64,000 nucleotides of DNA from Janthinobacterium sp. 1_2014MBL_MicDiv (GTDB taxonomy: Bacteria > Pseudomonadota > Gammaproteobacteria > Burkholderiales > Burkholderiaceae_D), in assembly GCF_001865675.1 (NCBI RefSeq), contig NZ_CP011319.1, positions 4,402,001-4,466,000 on the forward strand. Reading direction: 5' to 3'. The notes below the pieces were generated by a model, which saw nothing but the letters and a program-made list of their open reading frames with translations, made no database searches and was not told where the DNA came from. Each line of letters begins with the position of its first letter. Position 1 is the first letter of the stretch. This document shows, piece by piece, positions 49,837 through 59,297 of this stretch. The translations under genes and the position numbers were made by a program.

Positions 49837-51102
49837 ATGAAACGTGTTGATGATTTCCGCCTGCGATTTGGCAAAAAAGAGTATGTGCCCATCATGATAG
49901 GCGGAATGGGTGTGGATATTTCCACGTCGGAGCTGGCGCTGGAAGCAGCCCGGCTGAACGGTATCGGCCATATCTCCGATGCCATGGTGGAAGACGTGTC
50001 GGATCGCCGCTTCGACACCACCTTCGTCAAAGACAAGACGAAACTGTACAAGTTCAACATCAATAACAGCGACAAGGCCGTGGTGCAGTTCGACCTGGGC
50101 CGCCTGGCGGAAGCGCAGCGCCTGCATATCGGCCGTACCATGGAAGCGAAAAAAGGCGATGGCTTGATCTTCGTCAATTGCATGGAAAAGCTGACCATGA
50201 ATGGCCCGCGCGAAACCTTGCGCGTGCGCCTGAATGCGGCGCTCGACGCCGGCATCGACGGCATCACCCTGTCGGCCGGCCTGCACTTCGGTTCGTTCGC
50301 CCTGATGGCTGACCATCCACGTTTCCGCGATGCCAAGCTGGGCATCATCGTCTCGTCCGTGCGCGCCCTGCAGATTTTCCTGCGCAAGAACGCCAAGCTG
50401 GACCGCCTGCCCGACTTCATCATCGTCGAGGGACCATTGGCCGGCGGCCACCTGGGCTTCGGCATGGACTGGGCCAATTACGACCTGCACACGATCACGG
50501 CGGAACTGCTGGCCTACCTGAAGGCCGAACAGCTGGACATCCCGCTGATCGCCGCCGGCGGCATCTTCACGGGCAGCGATGCCGTTTCCTTCCTGGAAGC
50601 GGGCGCGGCCGGCGTACAGGTGGCGACGCGCTTCACGGTCACGAAGGAATGCGGCCTGCCGCACAAGGTCAAGCAGGAATACTACAAGGCCTCGGAAGAA
50701 GACATCATCGTCAACGGCGTCTCGCCGACCGGCTACCCGATGCGCATGCTGAAAAACACGCCCGCCATCGGCGCCGGCATCCGCCCGGGCTGCGAATCGT
50801 ATGGCTACCTGCTCGATGCGACCGGCAACTGTGCCTACATCAACTCGTACAACCGCGAAGTGGCTGCCCATCCGGAGCAAAAAACCGTCGTCGTGATGGA
50901 CAAGACCTGTCTGTGCACGCACATGCGCAACTTCAACTGCTGGACCTGCGGCCATTACACCTACCGCCTGAAGGACACCACGCATAAGCTCGACAATGGC
51001 GAATACCAGATCCTGACGGCCGAACACGTCTTCAAGGATTACCAGTTCAGCGTCGACAACCAGATCGCCCTGCCGGAAAAAGAAATCCTCGTGGCAGGCT
51101 GA
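49837..51102 (+). CDS. Nitronate monooxygenase-like flavoprotein with Cys cluster
   Basis: FMN-dependent TIM-barrel protein of 421 residues of the nitronate monooxygenase (2-nitropropane dioxygenase) family. The flavin-binding region includes VPIMIGGMGVDIST near residue 19, IVEGPLAGGHLGFG near 200 and IPLIAAGGIFTGSDAVSFLE near 235. Beyond the usual barrel there is a C-terminal segment with four cysteines spaced C-x-C-x7-C-x2-C (KTCLCTHMRNFNCWTCGHY, near residue 359), which could bind iron-sulphur or zinc. The physiological substrate of this subgroup is not established. Strong terminator follows. Confidence 0.85.
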   Translation: MKRVDDFRLRFGKKEYVPIMIGGMGVDISTSELALEAARLNGIGHISDAMVEDVSDRRFDTTFVKDKTKLYKFNINNSDKAVVQFDLGRLAEAQRLHIGRTMEAKKGDGLIFVNCMEKLTMNGPRETLRVRLNAALDAGIDGITLSAGLHFGSFALMADHPRFRDAKLGIIVSSVRALQIFLRKNAKLDRLPDFIIVEGPLAGGHLGFGMDWANYDLHTITAELLAYLKAEQLDIPLIAAGGIFTGSDAVSFLEAGAAGVQVATRFTVTKECGLPHKVKQEYYKASEEDIIVNGVSPTGYPMRMLKNTPAIGAGIRPGCESYGYLLDATGNCAYINSYNREVAAHPEQKTVVVMDKTCLCTHMRNFNCWTCGHYTYRLKDTTHKLDNGEYQILTAEHVFKDYQFSVDNQIALPEKEILVAG

Positions 51103-51124
51103 ATCTTTCCGGCCTGATCTGAAC

Positions 51125-51158
51125 ATGGCGCAGCCTGCGAAGGCTGCGCCATTTTTTT
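51125..51158 (+). terminator. Intrinsic terminator of the flavoprotein gene
   Basis: ATGGCGCAGCC and GGCTGCGCCAT pair around TGCGAA and end in seven T. It also separates this gene from the convergent peptide cluster. Confidence 0.92.
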
Positions 51159-51186
51159 GCCTACCGCTGATGCCAGCCGCCATGCG

Positions 51187-51903
51187 TCACCAGATGAACG
51201 CCGTGCAGACGGTCCTTTCATCGATGATCGCATAGGCAATCTGGCAGTGCTCGCTCCCCTGCAGCTGCGCACACAGGGGATCGGCGATGCGGAACGACAG
51301 GGTGCGCTGCCGCGTGTCGATATCGGTCAGCACGATGGTATTGAAGTCCAGGAAGCGCTTGACCGTGCTGAACATCGCCTTGTAAAAACTTTCCTTGGCA
51401 GAAAATACCAGCGCCATCAGCACGCTGAACGGCGCCGCATGCGCCATCGCCCGCATGCGGACGATTTCCGCGTCCGACAGCACGATATCGATCATGCCCC
51501 GCCATGACTCGGCCGTCATGACGCTTTCGATATCGATGCCGGCGCCCCGGTAGGGGCCCAGCGGCAGCACCGTCGCCGCCGCCAGCACCTGGTTATGCGT
51601 GATGCTGCCGATGATGCCCGGCGGCCAGAGCGGTTCGCGCGAGCGCCCGATCGGCACGTCGCCGCAGCTCAGGCCGTGCTGCAGCAGGGCGGCGCGGGCG
51701 CACAGGCGGCCGTGGAAGAATTCCGCCTGCCGCCGCGGCACGCTGGCGGCGATCTGCGGCGGACAGTCGAGCGCCTCGCTGGCGAACCACGCCGCATCGA
51801 ACAAGCCCTGCTCGACCCGGGTGAGAAAAACGGACAAGGCGCCATGGCCGTGCACGGCCATGCTCCAGCGCCTGACGCGAACATCCTGTGCGTGTGAAAT
51901 CAC
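51187..51903 (-). CDS. 4'-phosphopantetheinyl transferase (EntD/Sfp type)
   Basis: Enzyme of 238 residues that loads the phosphopantetheine arm on carrier-protein domains of peptide synthetases. Conserved blocks are GSITH (99-103), GIDIE (122-126) and FSAKESFYKA (167-176). The start is GTG at 51903, overlapping the thioesterase stop as GTGA. It is the last gene of the minus-strand nonribosomal-peptide cluster and would activate its carrier domains. Confidence 0.92.
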   Translation of the reverse strand: MISHAQDVRVRRWSMAVHGHGALSVFLTRVEQGLFDAAWFASEALDCPPQIAASVPRRQAEFFHGRLCARAALLQHGLSCGDVPIGRSREPLWPPGIIGSITHNQVLAAATVLPLGPYRGAGIDIESVMTAESWRGMIDIVLSDAEIVRMRAMAHAAPFSVLMALVFSAKESFYKAMFSTVKRFLDFNTIVLTDIDTRQRTLSFRIADPLCAQLQGSEHCQIAYAIIDERTVCTAFIW

Positions 51904-52685
51904 GATGCCATCCTTTCGGTGCCACGTTCAAGGGTAAAAACCGGCAATTGCCGCAGCGTCGACGCCACGCATTCCAGCACGGCCGCACGCTGTTCATTGA
52001 CAAAAAAATGGCCGCCGTCAAACCAGGCGATGCGGCTGTCCCTGGCCGTCTCGCGGCCCCATTCCGCCAGCCGGGCGCCGGCCACATGCTCGTCGTCGCG
52101 GCCCGCCAGCACGGTCAGCGGCACCGGCAGGCGCAGCCACGGCTGGTAGGCATACGTTTCGACCAGGCCGAAGTCGGCGCGGATCGCCGGCAGCACCAGC
52201 GCCATCAGCTCGCGGTGCTCGAGCAGCTCGGCCGGCGTGCCGTTGTACTGGCGCAGCGCATCGATCAGCTGGGCATCCGGCAGCAAATGCAGCTGGCGCA
52301 GCCCGCTGCGCGCCGCCGGCGCATCGGAACCGGAGACGAACAGGTGCAGCGGCAGGGGCAGGCGCAGGCGGTGGCTGCAGCGCGCCACCTCGAACGCCAG
52401 CAAGGCCCCCAGGCTGTGGCCGAAGCAGGCATACGGCAGCGGCCCCTGGCGCGCGATCACGTCGGCCACGGCCGACGCCACCTGCGCCAGCGAGATCAGC
52501 GGTGTTTCGCCCATGCGCGCGCCGCGCCCCGGCAGCTGCACGGCGCACACCTCCACATGCGGCCCCAGCTGCTGCTGCCACTGGGCATACGCGCTGGCGC
52601 TGCCGCCGGCATAGGAAAAGCAGAACAGCCGCAACCGCGGCGCCGCGCAAGGCGACCGCACCAGCCAGGAAGTTGCCATCATCAT
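51900..52685 (-). CDS. Type II thioesterase of the peptide cluster
   Basis: Alpha/beta-hydrolase of 261 residues that clears wrong acyl groups from stalled carrier domains. Nucleophile elbow GHSLG at 89-93 (Ser91), upstream LFCFSYAGGSASAY and QLPGRGARMGE are typical of GrsT/TycF-like proteins, and the His is in FDGGHFFV. Three ATGs in a row (52685, 52682, 52679) make the first residue uncertain; GAGG lies four bases before the first. Translationally coupled to the transferase. Confidence 0.92.
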   Translation of the reverse strand: MMMATSWLVRSPCAAPRLRLFCFSYAGGSASAYAQWQQQLGPHVEVCAVQLPGRGARMGETPLISLAQVASAVADVIARQGPLPYACFGHSLGALLAFEVARCSHRLRLPLPLHLFVSGSDAPAARSGLRQLHLLPDAQLIDALRQYNGTPAELLEHRELMALVLPAIRADFGLVETYAYQPWLRLPVPLTVLAGRDDEHVAGARLAEWGRETARDSRIAWFDGGHFFVNEQRAAVLECVASTLRQLPVFTLERGTERMAS

Positions 52686-52711
52686 ATTGCCTCGCTTCGT
52701 CGGTGACAGGG

Positions 52712-54352
52712 TCAGAACGGCTCCGGAACGGCATCGCCAACGAGCTTGATGCGGCCGTGGGAGATGAGGATTTCCCGCTTGCCGAACAGGCGCGCCGAAT
52801 AAATGTCCTCGTTGCGCAGCTTTTCCACCAGCAAGTTGCTTTCGATGATGGGTTCCGATTCATCGTCATACGAAATCGAGGAGATGAAGCGCAGCGCCGG
52901 CTCGGCCCCCATCGCATACACGAAGACGGAATGGGGCGTGAAGCAGCTCACCAGTTCATAGGCGCGCTCGCAGTCGGAACCGTTCAGGCGGCGCGACTGG
53001 TCCTGGCTGCGCGTCAGCGACTTGGTCAGGAAGCTGCCGTACAGCCAGGACATCGGCGCACCGCGGCATTCCATGCCGATGAAGATCGTGTCGATCTTGC
53101 CCAGCTTCCTGGCGATCAGGCGGTACATCTCGGTATCGAGATTGTTCGAATCGGCAAGGAACATGGTCGAGGCGCCGTTGTCGCGGATGGCGTAGCCGAG
53201 CTTGCCGATGATATTCATGTCGCCGTGCTCGCCCAGGAAGGGCAGGCCCGTGATGGCGCCTTCGGGCAGGTCGATCGACTCCAGTTCGCCCAGCTCGATG
53301 ACGTTGGGGAAGCCGCAATGGTTGAGGATCATCTTCAGCGACGGGTCCGTGATGCCGTTGCCGCTCGTCTTGGGCACGACGATGGCGCCGATGCGGCTGC
53401 GGATCTGCAGCAGCGTTTCAAACAGCACATGGTCCGAATGGTTGTGCGTGAGCAGCACGTAATCTATGCGTGCCGGCAAGTCCAGGTCGCTGAACGAGGG
53501 AATCCCGTTCGCATCGGCCGAGGCGATGAAGGGGTCGACCATGATGGACACGTTGCGGCTCTGGATCAGCGCCGACGCATGCGCGAAATAGCGCACGCGC
53601 AAGCCGTCGCCCGCATACTCGTTGCCGCTGTTGGCCACCACGGGCGTATCCGTGACGAGCTGCTCGAGCTGCGCGGCGCTGCAGGCGCCGTTGCTGAGTT
53701 TTTCGACCAGCGCCAGCAGGGTATCGAATTCCACGCCCTGGTACTTGGCCGACATCAGCACGTCGACGTCGCTGCTGGCGAACGGCACGTTGAGGACGAT
53801 GCCGTCATCGCCCTGGAAGCACGGGGTCGACAGCGCGAACGGACGGTTGTCCATGTCCGACTTGATCAGGCGCAGGCTCTGGAAACGGTCGGTGCTGTAC
53901 TTTTCATACACCAGCGCCTCGATCAGGCGCAGCGACGGCCGGCTGCGGATGTCGTAGGTCAGCTCGGTAATGCCCCGCAGTTCGGCCGGCAGCTCGTCGT
54001 ACAGGGGTTCGACTGAATTGCCGTCAAGCACATTCAAGCGTTCATGGAATTCGAATACCTTGTTCGCCAGCGAACTCAGCTCGGCCAGCGAGGTGCGCGT
54101 CTGCGCGGCGAACTGCTCCACATTGGCGACGTCGCCCTGGTAATTGATGAACGGTCCGCCGATCAGTGCAGGATCGCGGGCCGCATTGATGTGCACCTGC
54201 GGCGACTTGACATAGGACTCGAGCAATTTCAGGTGGTTGCTGTTGGTGATCATCCCCAGGGTCGGCGGATAGATCAGGAACGGCCAGGCGTACCAGGAAT
54301 TGACGCGTGGTTCAAATGCGATATCGGCTCTGAAAAAGACTTTGCGGGACAT
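52712..54352 (-). CDS. Metallo-beta-lactamase-fold protein of the peptide cluster
   Basis: Protein of 546 residues. Residues 1-230 have no domain I recognise (WYAWPFLIYPPTLGMITNSN near the start). The metal-dependent hydrolase fold begins at about 245, with VLLTHNHSDHVLFETLL near residue 300, GEHGDMN near 380 and FLADSNNLDTE near 400. No signal peptide or membrane helix. It probably acts on the nascent or finished peptide, or on a building block, but the reaction cannot be read from sequence. The ATG at 54352 has AGGAG. Gap to the thioesterase gene is 26 bases, so they share a transcript. Confidence 0.85.
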   Translation of the reverse strand: MSRKVFFRADIAFEPRVNSWYAWPFLIYPPTLGMITNSNHLKLLESYVKSPQVHINAARDPALIGGPFINYQGDVANVEQFAAQTRTSLAELSSLANKVFEFHERLNVLDGNSVEPLYDELPAELRGITELTYDIRSRPSLRLIEALVYEKYSTDRFQSLRLIKSDMDNRPFALSTPCFQGDDGIVLNVPFASSDVDVLMSAKYQGVEFDTLLALVEKLSNGACSAAQLEQLVTDTPVVANSGNEYAGDGLRVRYFAHASALIQSRNVSIMVDPFIASADANGIPSFSDLDLPARIDYVLLTHNHSDHVLFETLLQIRSRIGAIVVPKTSGNGITDPSLKMILNHCGFPNVIELGELESIDLPEGAITGLPFLGEHGDMNIIGKLGYAIRDNGASTMFLADSNNLDTEMYRLIARKLGKIDTIFIGMECRGAPMSWLYGSFLTKSLTRSQDQSRRLNGSDCERAYELVSCFTPHSVFVYAMGAEPALRFISSISYDDESEPIIESNLLVEKLRNEDIYSARLFGKREILISHGRIKLVGDAVPEPF

Positions 54353-54393
54353 GTGTTTCTCCTGTTATTTATTATTCATCAATGTTCATTAGA

Positions 54394-54416
54394 GGGCATG
54401 CACGGCGTGCATGCCC
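54394..54416. repeat. Perfect hairpin inside the peptide cluster
   Basis: GGGCATGCAC and GTGCATGCCC pair perfectly around GGC, between the permease stop (54431) and the start of the metallo-hydrolase (54352). It has no T tract and may set a processing or attenuation point between the export genes and the enzymes. Confidence 0.45.
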
Positions 54417-54430
54417 CGTATTGCATTTCC

Positions 54431-56833
54431 TCAGCCGCGCAGCGCCTGCACGGGACGCAGGCCCAGCGCCGCCAGCGTATGGCGCAAGGCGGCCAGGGTG
54501 GCCATCAGCGCCGTCGCCAGCACGGCCGCCAGCAGCGGCCAGCCGCCGACGGGCGCCCGTTCCACATAGCCGGCCAGGTATTGCGCGCCCGCCAGCCACG
54601 CCAGCGGCAGGCCCAGCACCAGTCCCAGGACCAGCAAGGTGCCGAATTCGCGCACCAGCAGGCCCGCGATGGCGCCGGCGCCCGCGCCGTGCAGCTTGCG
54701 GATGACGATTTCGCGCGTCTTGATGCGCACCGTGTAGGCGGCCAGCGAATACACGCCCAGGCTGGCCAGCAGCAGCGCCATGACGCTGGCGGCGGCGATC
54801 AGGCCGCCCACCATGCGGTCTTGCTTGTAGTGCTCGGCAAGGTAGGCATCGACCGTATCCATCGTCACCACGTCGTCGGGGAACAGGCGCTGCCAGGCCG
54901 CCTGCACGGCCTTGCGCGCCTGCGGCAGGTCGCTCGTGTGCAGGGTCAGCACGGCGCCCGCGCCGAAGTTGCCGTCGTTCAGGTAGAACAGCTGGGCCGC
55001 CGCTTCCGCATGCGCCGTTTCCTGGCGCACGCGGTCGATCACGGCCACCACGCGGGCGAACTTGCCGTCGGCCGACTTGATGTTGGCGCCCAGCGCCTGT
55101 TCCGCCTGCGCAAAGCCGAGCAGCTTCGCGGCGGTGCGGTCCAGCACGACGGACTTGTCGGCATTGGCGTCGACGGTGGTGCCGCCCGAGGTGATCTTGC
55201 CAGCCAGCAAACCGATCTTGTAGACATCGAAGAAGGCCGCGTCGACCGCATTCATGCGGATCAGCACGGGCGCCGGATTGCTGCCCGTGGTGAATGCCTC
55301 GTTCTGGCCCGCGGGATTGCGGCCAGGCACCTCGTCGCTCCAGGCGGCCCCATCAATGCCGGGCGAACGCGCCAGCACGTCGCGCAGCGCGGCGGCGGAC
55401 TGCGGCGTGGCCGTGGCCGGCAGGGTCACCGCCAGCAGGCCCGTGCTGCGGAAGCCCAGGTCGAGCGTGCGCACGAAATGGCTTTGCCACATGATCGTCG
55501 CGGCGACGGCCGACAGCGTGATGGCGGCGGCAAACTGCAGCGCCGTCATGGCGCGGCGCACCCAGCGTCCGCCCGCATTCTCGCTATGGCTGCGGCCCGA
55601 CAGCGATTCGGCGCAATTGATCTTCAGGGCGATGCGGGCCGGATACAGGCCCGTCACCACGCCCAGCGCGACACAGCCCAGCAGCAGCGACAGCAGCATG
55701 GCCGGCGTGAACAGCCGGTTGTCGAAGCGGTAGTTGAGCAGTTCGCCGAACGCGGGCGCCACCAGCCAGGCCAGCAGCACGCCCAGCGCGCCGGCCAGCA
55801 GGGCCACCAGCATCGATTCGCCGATCAGCTGCCCCGCCAGCCGCGCCGGACTGGCGCCGAGCGACTTGCGCACGCCGATCTCGCGCTGGCGCGCCAGCGT
55901 GCGCACGGTGGTCAGGTTGACGTAGTTGACGCTGGCCAGCGCCAGCATGGCCAGCGCGGCGGCGGCCAGGGCGCCGTACAGCAGGCGCTTGGCGCCGCTG
56001 CCGGCGCCGCTGAAGGCCAGCTGGTCCATCGGCACGGCGCGCAGGAAGGCGGCCTTGCGGCCATTCTCGATCCAGCCCGGCGGCACTTCGCGGATCACGG
56101 GCGAGTGGTCGAAAATGCTTTGCGCGATCTCGCCCAGCTGCGCCGCGCTGGCGCCCGGCGCAAGGGTGGCGTAGACGCGGCCCGACAGCGCATACCAGCC
56201 TTCGCGGTCTTCCGGCGGCAAGCCGTTGAGGATGGAATTGAACGGCGCCAGCGCCTCGAACTGCAGCTGGCTGTTGCCGGGCTGGCGCGGCAGCAGCGCC
56301 GCGACGGTGACGGTCTTGCCGTTGACGGCCAGTTGGCGGCCCAGCACGTCGCGCTGGCCGAACAGGCGTTCGGCCGCCTCGAAGGTCAGCGCCACGCTGT
56401 CAGGACGCGTCAGGCTGGCCTGCAGGTCGCCGGCCGCGCTGGCCAGACCGAACATGGAAGCCACCTCGGCATCGGCGAACACCATGTCGATCCTGGCCAC
56501 CTGTTCGCCCACCCTGGCCGAGATATCGGTCTTCAGGGCGCGCGCCGACGCCGCCACGGGTGCCTTGGCCGCATGCAGCGCGTCGCGCAGCACGAACGGC
56601 GCGGCGCCGGTCCAGTCGATCTTGCGGTCGGGGATGTTCGGCTTGAAGTCGAGCGCCACCACGCGCGAGGGCTGCGCCATCTTCGACTCGGGGAACATGG
56701 CGTCGGCCACCAGTCCCAGGATCAAATAGCTGCTGGCCACGGCGATGGACAGGCCCAGGATGACGATGGCCGAATACACGGGGTCGGCCAGCAGCTGGCG
56801 CCAGCCGGTGCGGAAATCGCTGAACTTGATCAT
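54431..56833 (-). CDS. MacB/FtsX-type ABC permease
   Basis: Inner-membrane protein of 800 residues with two FtsX domains: a first helix at about 17-40, a large periplasmic domain, three helices at about 280-380, a fourth helix near 430, a second periplasmic domain, and three helices at the end. The LARQREIGVRKSLGASPARL and VRIKTREIVIRKLHGAGAGA blocks mark the two halves. It starts by ATGA overlap with the ATPase gene. With the ATPase and the HlyD-type protein it forms an export system like MacAB or PvdRT; the outer-membrane channel is not in the window. Confidence 0.9.
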   Translation of the reverse strand: MIKFSDFRTGWRQLLADPVYSAIVILGLSIAVASSYLILGLVADAMFPESKMAQPSRVVALDFKPNIPDRKIDWTGAAPFVLRDALHAAKAPVAASARALKTDISARVGEQVARIDMVFADAEVASMFGLASAAGDLQASLTRPDSVALTFEAAERLFGQRDVLGRQLAVNGKTVTVAALLPRQPGNSQLQFEALAPFNSILNGLPPEDREGWYALSGRVYATLAPGASAAQLGEIAQSIFDHSPVIREVPPGWIENGRKAAFLRAVPMDQLAFSGAGSGAKRLLYGALAAAALAMLALASVNYVNLTTVRTLARQREIGVRKSLGASPARLAGQLIGESMLVALLAGALGVLLAWLVAPAFGELLNYRFDNRLFTPAMLLSLLLGCVALGVVTGLYPARIALKINCAESLSGRSHSENAGGRWVRRAMTALQFAAAITLSAVAATIMWQSHFVRTLDLGFRSTGLLAVTLPATATPQSAAALRDVLARSPGIDGAAWSDEVPGRNPAGQNEAFTTGSNPAPVLIRMNAVDAAFFDVYKIGLLAGKITSGGTTVDANADKSVVLDRTAAKLLGFAQAEQALGANIKSADGKFARVVAVIDRVRQETAHAEAAAQLFYLNDGNFGAGAVLTLHTSDLPQARKAVQAAWQRLFPDDVVTMDTVDAYLAEHYKQDRMVGGLIAAASVMALLLASLGVYSLAAYTVRIKTREIVIRKLHGAGAGAIAGLLVREFGTLLVLGLVLGLPLAWLAGAQYLAGYVERAPVGGWPLLAAVLATALMATLAALRHTLAALGLRPVQALRG

Positions 56834-57519
56834 CCGACCCTCCGCAGCATGGCGCCGTCGTTGACCACGCGGCCGTCGAGCAGGTCGATCACGCGCGTCG
56901 CCTGTTTCGCATGCGCGGGCGAGTGGGTCACCATCACCAGCGTCGTGCCCTCGTCGTTGAGTTCCTGCAGGATGCGCATGACTTCATCGCCATGGCTGCT
57001 GTCGAGGTTACCGGTCGGTTCATCGGCCAGCAGCAGGGCTGGCCGGGTGACGATGGCGCGCGCGATGGCCACGCGCTGCTGCTGCCCGCCCGACAGCTGC
57101 GACGGCTTGTGGCCGGCGCGGTGGCTCACGCCCAGGCGGTCCATGGCGGCCGCCACGCGCTGCTTGCGCTCGGCCGCGGACAGGTCGCCGTATTCCAGCG
57201 CCAGCGCGATGTTTTCCTGCACGCTCAGCTCATCGATCAGATTGAAGTTCTGGAAGATGAAGCCGATGCGGCCGCGCCGCAGCTGGTTCAGCTGGCGTTC
57301 GCTGGAACCGGCCACGTCCTCGCCCTGGAAGCGCATTTCGCCGCTGTCGGGCGCGTCGAGCAAGCCGAGGATGGACAGCAGGGTCGACTTGCCGCAGCCG
57401 GACGGGCCCGTGATGGCCACGTATTCGCCCGCCTCGATCGTCAGGTTGATCTGGTTGAGCGCCGCCGTTTCGATGTCTCCCACGCGGTGCAGCTTGCTGA
57501 CGTTATGTAGTTTTAGCAT
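56830..57519 (-). CDS. MacB/LolD-type ABC ATPase
   Basis: ATPase of 229 residues. Walker A GPSGCGKST, signature LSGGQQQRVAIARAI and Walker B ALLLADEPTGNLDS, typical of exporters that work with FtsX-type permeases. I chose the ATG at 57519, which has AAGGA upstream and starts the conserved MLKLHNVSK; an in-frame ATG at 57573 would add a basic, unconserved tail. Confidence 0.92.
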   Translation of the reverse strand: MLKLHNVSKLHRVGDIETAALNQINLTIEAGEYVAITGPSGCGKSTLLSILGLLDAPDSGEMRFQGEDVAGSSERQLNQLRRGRIGFIFQNFNLIDELSVQENIALALEYGDLSAAERKQRVAAAMDRLGVSHRAGHKPSQLSGGQQQRVAIARAIVTRPALLLADEPTGNLDSSHGDEVMRILQELNDEGTTLVMVTHSPAHAKQATRVIDLLDGRVVNDGAMLRRVG

Positions 57520-57576
57520 TATGTTTTCCTTCAAGTTAAAAAAAGATCCGGCCCGACGGCGCCGGCGATTCACTGG

Positions 57577-58887
57577 TCAGCGCGTCAGGCGCAGCCCTTC
57601 TGCTTCACCGAAACGGCGGTAGCCGGAAACGATCACCCTGTCTCCTGCTGCCAGCCCTCCCAAGACTTCCACCTTGCCGGCCGCGCGGCGGCCCAGCTTG
57701 ACGTTGCGCCGCGCCGCGTAATCGCCGCCCGCGTCGAGCACGAACACCCAGGCGCCGCCCGTGTCGGCATAAAAGGCGCCGTCCGGCAGCAGCAGCGCGC
57801 GCGCCGACTGGCCCAGGGTGACGTGGGTGTCGAGGCTCTTGCCCGGCTGCAGGCCCGATGGCGCGGCGCCGTCGAAATGCAGGAACATCGTGAAGCGGCC
57901 ATCCTTGATCTGCGGATTGAGCTGCGACACCGTCAGCGCATACGCCTGCCCCCCCTGCTCGACCTTGCCCTTCAGGCCCGTGGCGATGCGGTTCAAATAA
58001 AACTCGTCGACCGAGGCCGACAGCTTGTAGCGGTCGGAACTGTCGATGCGGCCGATACGGTCCGTCGTCTTCACGGATTCGCCCACCTGCAGCTGGAAGC
58101 TGGTCAGGCGGCCGTCGACGGGGGCGCGCACGGCCAGCTGTTCGGCGCTGGCGCGCACCAGGCGCAAGCCGTTGTTCAAGCCCGAGATGGCGGCGTCGAA
58201 CTCCGTGATCGACTGTTCGCGGATGCGGTATTCGGCCCCCGCGTCGGCGCGCGTCTGCGCCAGCAAACGCCGCTGCTGCTCCAGCTTGTCGGCCGCCTCT
58301 TCCAGCGTGGCCGCCGAAATGAAGCCCTTGGCCGCCAGGTCGGCCTGGCGCGCATATTCCTTGGCCGCGCGCGTCACGTTGTATTCATAGCCGGACAGGT
58401 CGCGCTGGTAGCCGGCCTTGGTGGCGGCCAGGGCGGCGCGCATGGTCGACAGGTTGGCCAGCTGCTGCGCCACGTCGGCCGAACGCGCCAGCGCTTCCTG
58501 GTCGCGCTGCGGGTTCGACAGGCGGAACAGCAGTTCGCCCTGCTTCACCGTGGCGCCGTCGCGCACCAGCACCTCTTCCACGCGCCCGCCCTCGGTCGCA
58601 TCGAGATACACGGACGACAGCGGCACGACCGTGCTGCGCACGGCCAGCGCATCCTGGAACACGCCCTGGGCCACGGTGCCGATATCGAGCTCGCCCGCCT
58701 CGACGGCATAGCCGCGCGGCATGGCCAGCCAGACGGCGCCGGCCAGCCCCGCCACGGCCGCCGCGCACGCGCCCATCCTGATCCAGCGCTTGCGCGGATC
58801 GCGCGCCACCACGCGGTCCATGCCGGCGCCGCTGCTGGCCTGCGGCAGCGCCGATACTCTTGCAGTGTTCGCTTCATTCATATGCAT
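57577..58887 (-). CDS. HlyD/MacA-type membrane fusion protein
   Basis: Adaptor of 436 residues with one N-terminal membrane helix (about 38-55), a lipoyl-type domain (GGRVEEVLVRDGATVKQGEL near 102), a long helical hairpin (about 130-260), the second lipoyl half (LAVRAPVDGRLTSFQLQVG) and beta-barrel strands. It links the ABC exporter genes downstream to an outer-membrane channel encoded elsewhere. The start at 58887 is the first of two close Met codons (MHM). Confidence 0.9.
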   Translation of the reverse strand: MHMNEANTARVSALPQASSGAGMDRVVARDPRKRWIRMGACAAAVAGLAGAVWLAMPRGYAVEAGELDIGTVAQGVFQDALAVRSTVVPLSSVYLDATEGGRVEEVLVRDGATVKQGELLFRLSNPQRDQEALARSADVAQQLANLSTMRAALAATKAGYQRDLSGYEYNVTRAAKEYARQADLAAKGFISAATLEEAADKLEQQRRLLAQTRADAGAEYRIREQSITEFDAAISGLNNGLRLVRASAEQLAVRAPVDGRLTSFQLQVGESVKTTDRIGRIDSSDRYKLSASVDEFYLNRIATGLKGKVEQGGQAYALTVSQLNPQIKDGRFTMFLHFDGAAPSGLQPGKSLDTHVTLGQSARALLLPDGAFYADTGGAWVFVLDAGGDYAARRNVKLGRRAAGKVEVLGGLAAGDRVIVSGYRRFGEAEGLRLTR

Positions 58888-58909
58888 GTCCTTGTCAATG
58901 CCGTCGCGC

Positions 58910-59260
58910 TCACACCGCCGGGGTGTAGAAATAGCTGCGGCGGTAGGCGATCTTGTCGTCCTTGAAGCGGTAGATTTCCGCGTAGTGGATATCGACTTCC
59001 GTATCGTCCTTCTTGCGCCCGAGGAAATGGCCGCAAGCCATGGCGCTGTCGCCGCCGCAGACGAAATCGACGATGGCGTGGTTGCCGTCGCGGATCACGC
59101 GCGCATTCCGGTAAAAGTCGAGGATTTCATCGATGCCGGAAAAAGCCGAGTAGCCGGGCCGCTCGTACACGGCATCCTCATGCATCAGCTCCTTGAGCGC
59201 CTCGAAACGGCAGCCATCGATGGCCATGAACATCTTGCGCACTACGTCTTCGTTAACCAT
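58910..59260 (-). CDS. SnoaL/NTF2-like protein of the peptide cluster
   Basis: Small cone-shaped-fold protein of 116 residues (nuclear transport factor 2/SnoaL-like). Typical pattern: helical start (DVVRKMFMAIDGCRFEALKE), MHEDAVYERPG, and C-terminal strands with HYAEIYRFKDDKIAYRRSYF. Members are cyclases, isomerases or binding proteins. Strong ribosome site GGAGG at 59260. Its place between the exporter and adaptor genes suggests a tailoring role in peptide synthesis, but no catalytic residue can be named. Confidence 0.8.
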   Translation of the reverse strand: MVNEDVVRKMFMAIDGCRFEALKELMHEDAVYERPGYSAFSGIDEILDFYRNARVIRDGNHAIVDFVCGGDSAMACGHFLGRKKDDTEVDIHYAEIYRFKDDKIAYRRSYFYTPAV

Positions 59261-59297
59261 ATCGCCTCCAAAAAGTGAGAAAAATGATGTGCCGGCC

